Positions 63,056 through 64,000 of a stretch of 64,000 nucleotides of DNA are shown piece after piece (position 1 is the stretch's first letter; every line of letters starts with the position of its first letter). The stretch covers positions 62,001 through 126,000 of the forward strand of contig NZ_AKJK01000040.1 in the NCBI RefSeq assembly GCF_000282375.1, written 5' to 3'. Under the pieces are notes generated by a model, which was not told where the DNA came from, searched no databases, and saw nothing but the letters and a program-made list of their open reading frames with translations. This stretch comes from Pseudomonas sp. GM50 (GTDB lineage: Bacteria > Pseudomonadota > Gammaproteobacteria > Pseudomonadales > Pseudomonadaceae). The position numbers and the translations under genes were made by a program.

Positions 63056-64000
63056 ATGTTCAGACCGTTATCGATCTTTATCGGCGCGCGCTATACCCGC
63101 GCCAAGCGCCGCAATCGCTTTGTTTCCTTCATCTCGATGACCTCGATGATCGGCCTCGCCCTGGGCGTGCTGGCGATGATCGTGGTGCTGTCGGTGATGA
63201 ATGGGTTCCAGCGCGAAATGAGCTCGCGCATCCTCGGCATGGTGCCCCACGCGACCATCGTCGGCGTGAACCCTATCGACGATTGGCAGCCGGTGGCCGC
63301 CGCGGCGATGAAAAATCCTGAAGTGACGGCGGCGGTGCCGTTTACCGAGATGGAAGGCATGCTGTCCTACAAGGGGGCGATGCAGCCGATCCAGGTCAGC
63401 GGTGTCGACCCGGCGCTGGAAGGCAAGGTGTCGATCGTTGCCAAGCACATTGTTCAGGGACGTCTCGATGCCTTGAAGCCAGGCGAGTTTGGCGTGGTGA
63501 TCGGCGAGATCACCGCAAGACGCTTTCGCTTGAACGTGGGCGACAAGATCACCCTGATCGTGCCGGAAATCAGCACCGCACCGGGCGGGATTACCCCGCG
63601 CATGCAGCGCCTGAACGTGGTGGGCGTGTTCAAGGTTGGCGCTGAGCTGGACGGCTCCATGGCGCTGATCCACGTCGCCGACGCCGCGCAGATGCAGCAC
63701 TGGCAGCCCAATCAAGTGCAGAGCGTGCGCCTGGCGGTGAAGGATCTGTACGCCGCGCCGCAAGTGTCGAGCGACATTGCGACAGGCCTGGGCGCTGCCT
63801 ACAAGGCTGACGACTGGACCCACACCCAGGGCAGTCTGTTCAGCGCGATGAAAATGGAAAAAACCATGATCGGCCTGCTGTTGCTGATGATCGTCGCGGT
63901 GGCGGCGTTCAACATCATCGCCACCCTGATCATGGTGGTGAACGACAAGGGCGCGGACATCGCAATCCTGCGCACCATCGGCGCGACGCCTCGGCAGATC
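63056..64000 (+). CDS. lolE: Lipoprotein-releasing ABC transporter permease LolE, N-terminal part (cut by window edge)
   Basis: The first 315 codons of a second LolC/E permease. It opens [20 protein letters not shown] and continues [30 protein letters not shown], close to LolC, then a periplasmic domain, and reaches the second membrane segment ([26 protein letters not shown]) just before the window ends. It would form a heterodimer with LolC. The stop codon lies outside the window. Confidence 0.93.
   Translation, partial: MFRPLSIFIGARYTRAKRRNRFVSFISMTSMIGLALGVLAMIVVLSVMNGFQREMSSRILGMVPHATIVGVNPIDDWQPVAAAAMKNPEVTAAVPFTEMEGMLSYKGAMQPIQVSGVDPALEGKVSIVAKHIVQGRLDALKPGEFGVVIGEITARRFRLNVGDKITLIVPEISTAPGGITPRMQRLNVVGVFKVGAELDGSMALIHVADAAQMQHWQPNQVQSVRLAVKDLYAAPQVSSDIATGLGAAYKADDWTHTQGSLFSAMKMEKTMIGLLLLMIVAVAAFNIIATLIMVVNDKGADIAILRTIGATPRQI

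Overview
The window reads as a GC-rich chromosomal segment of a Pseudomonas, most likely of the fluorescens/putida side of the genus. The evidence is gene content and order: hemN, ccoSIHG, two complete ccoNOQP operons, aer and acnA; then slt, uup, fadBA, topA, sulA-lexA, psrA, nagZ, the PA3004-type phosphorylase, mfd and gap; then apbE, sthA and lolCDE. These match two well-known P. aeruginosa neighbourhoods joined together. Many REP-type inverted repeats sit between genes, as is usual in fluorescens-group genomes. I see no rRNA, tRNA, CRISPR array, prophage or insertion sequence. Nearly everything is conserved core genome.

Layout. 1-14.4 kb (minus strand): the 5' end of hemN, a TauE/SafE-like membrane protein, ccoS, ccoI, ccoH, ccoG, a PIN-toxin/Phd-antitoxin pair, a small acidic protein gene, then two tandem cbb3 oxidase operons (ccoNOQP copy 1 at 7.5-10.7 kb, copy 2 at 11.2-14.4 kb). 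Exact Anr/FNR-type boxes lie before hemN and before copy 2; copy 1 has only a degenerate dyad. 14.5-18 kb: an alpha/beta hydrolase, the energy-taxis receptor Aer and a CPBP protease. 18-29 kb: acnA, rlmM, tusA, a MATE pump, pdxB, a small conserved-looking protein, an MsbA-like ABC exporter and a self-inhibited Fic protein. 29-42.6 kb: slt, uup, a universal stress protein, the fatty-acid oxidation operon fadBA, topA and three small genes. 42.6-46.6 kb: the SOS unit lexA-sulA with two LexA boxes, diverging from psrA, which has two adjoining PsrA operators; then nagZ and the methylthioinosine phosphorylase gene. 46.7-53.5 kb: mfd-csiV-SNF2 helicase operon on the minus strand. 53.8-64 kb: gap, an MHS-family transporter, apbE, sthA, a glycerophosphodiesterase, a PilZ protein and lolC-lolD-lolE (the last cut by the window edge).

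How the parts work together. The first 14 kb is a respiration module. CcoG/H/I/S and the TauE-like protein deliver copper and assemble the cbb3 oxidases, HemN makes heme without oxygen, and Aer steers cells by energy state. acnA, fadBA, sthA and gap are central carbon and redox genes. lexA, sulA and mfd concern DNA damage; slt, nagZ and csiV concern the cell wall; lolCDE concerns outer-membrane lipoproteins. I did not find a convincing undescribed multi-gene system. The points most worth a second look are the Anr box inside the coding start of the divergent hydrolase, the patchy similarity of the two cco operons, a strong minus-strand terminator upstream of fadB with no gene to serve, a REP element nested inside another REP family, an apbE with no nqr operon beside it, and a 12-bp in-frame tandem repeat in the Fic gene.
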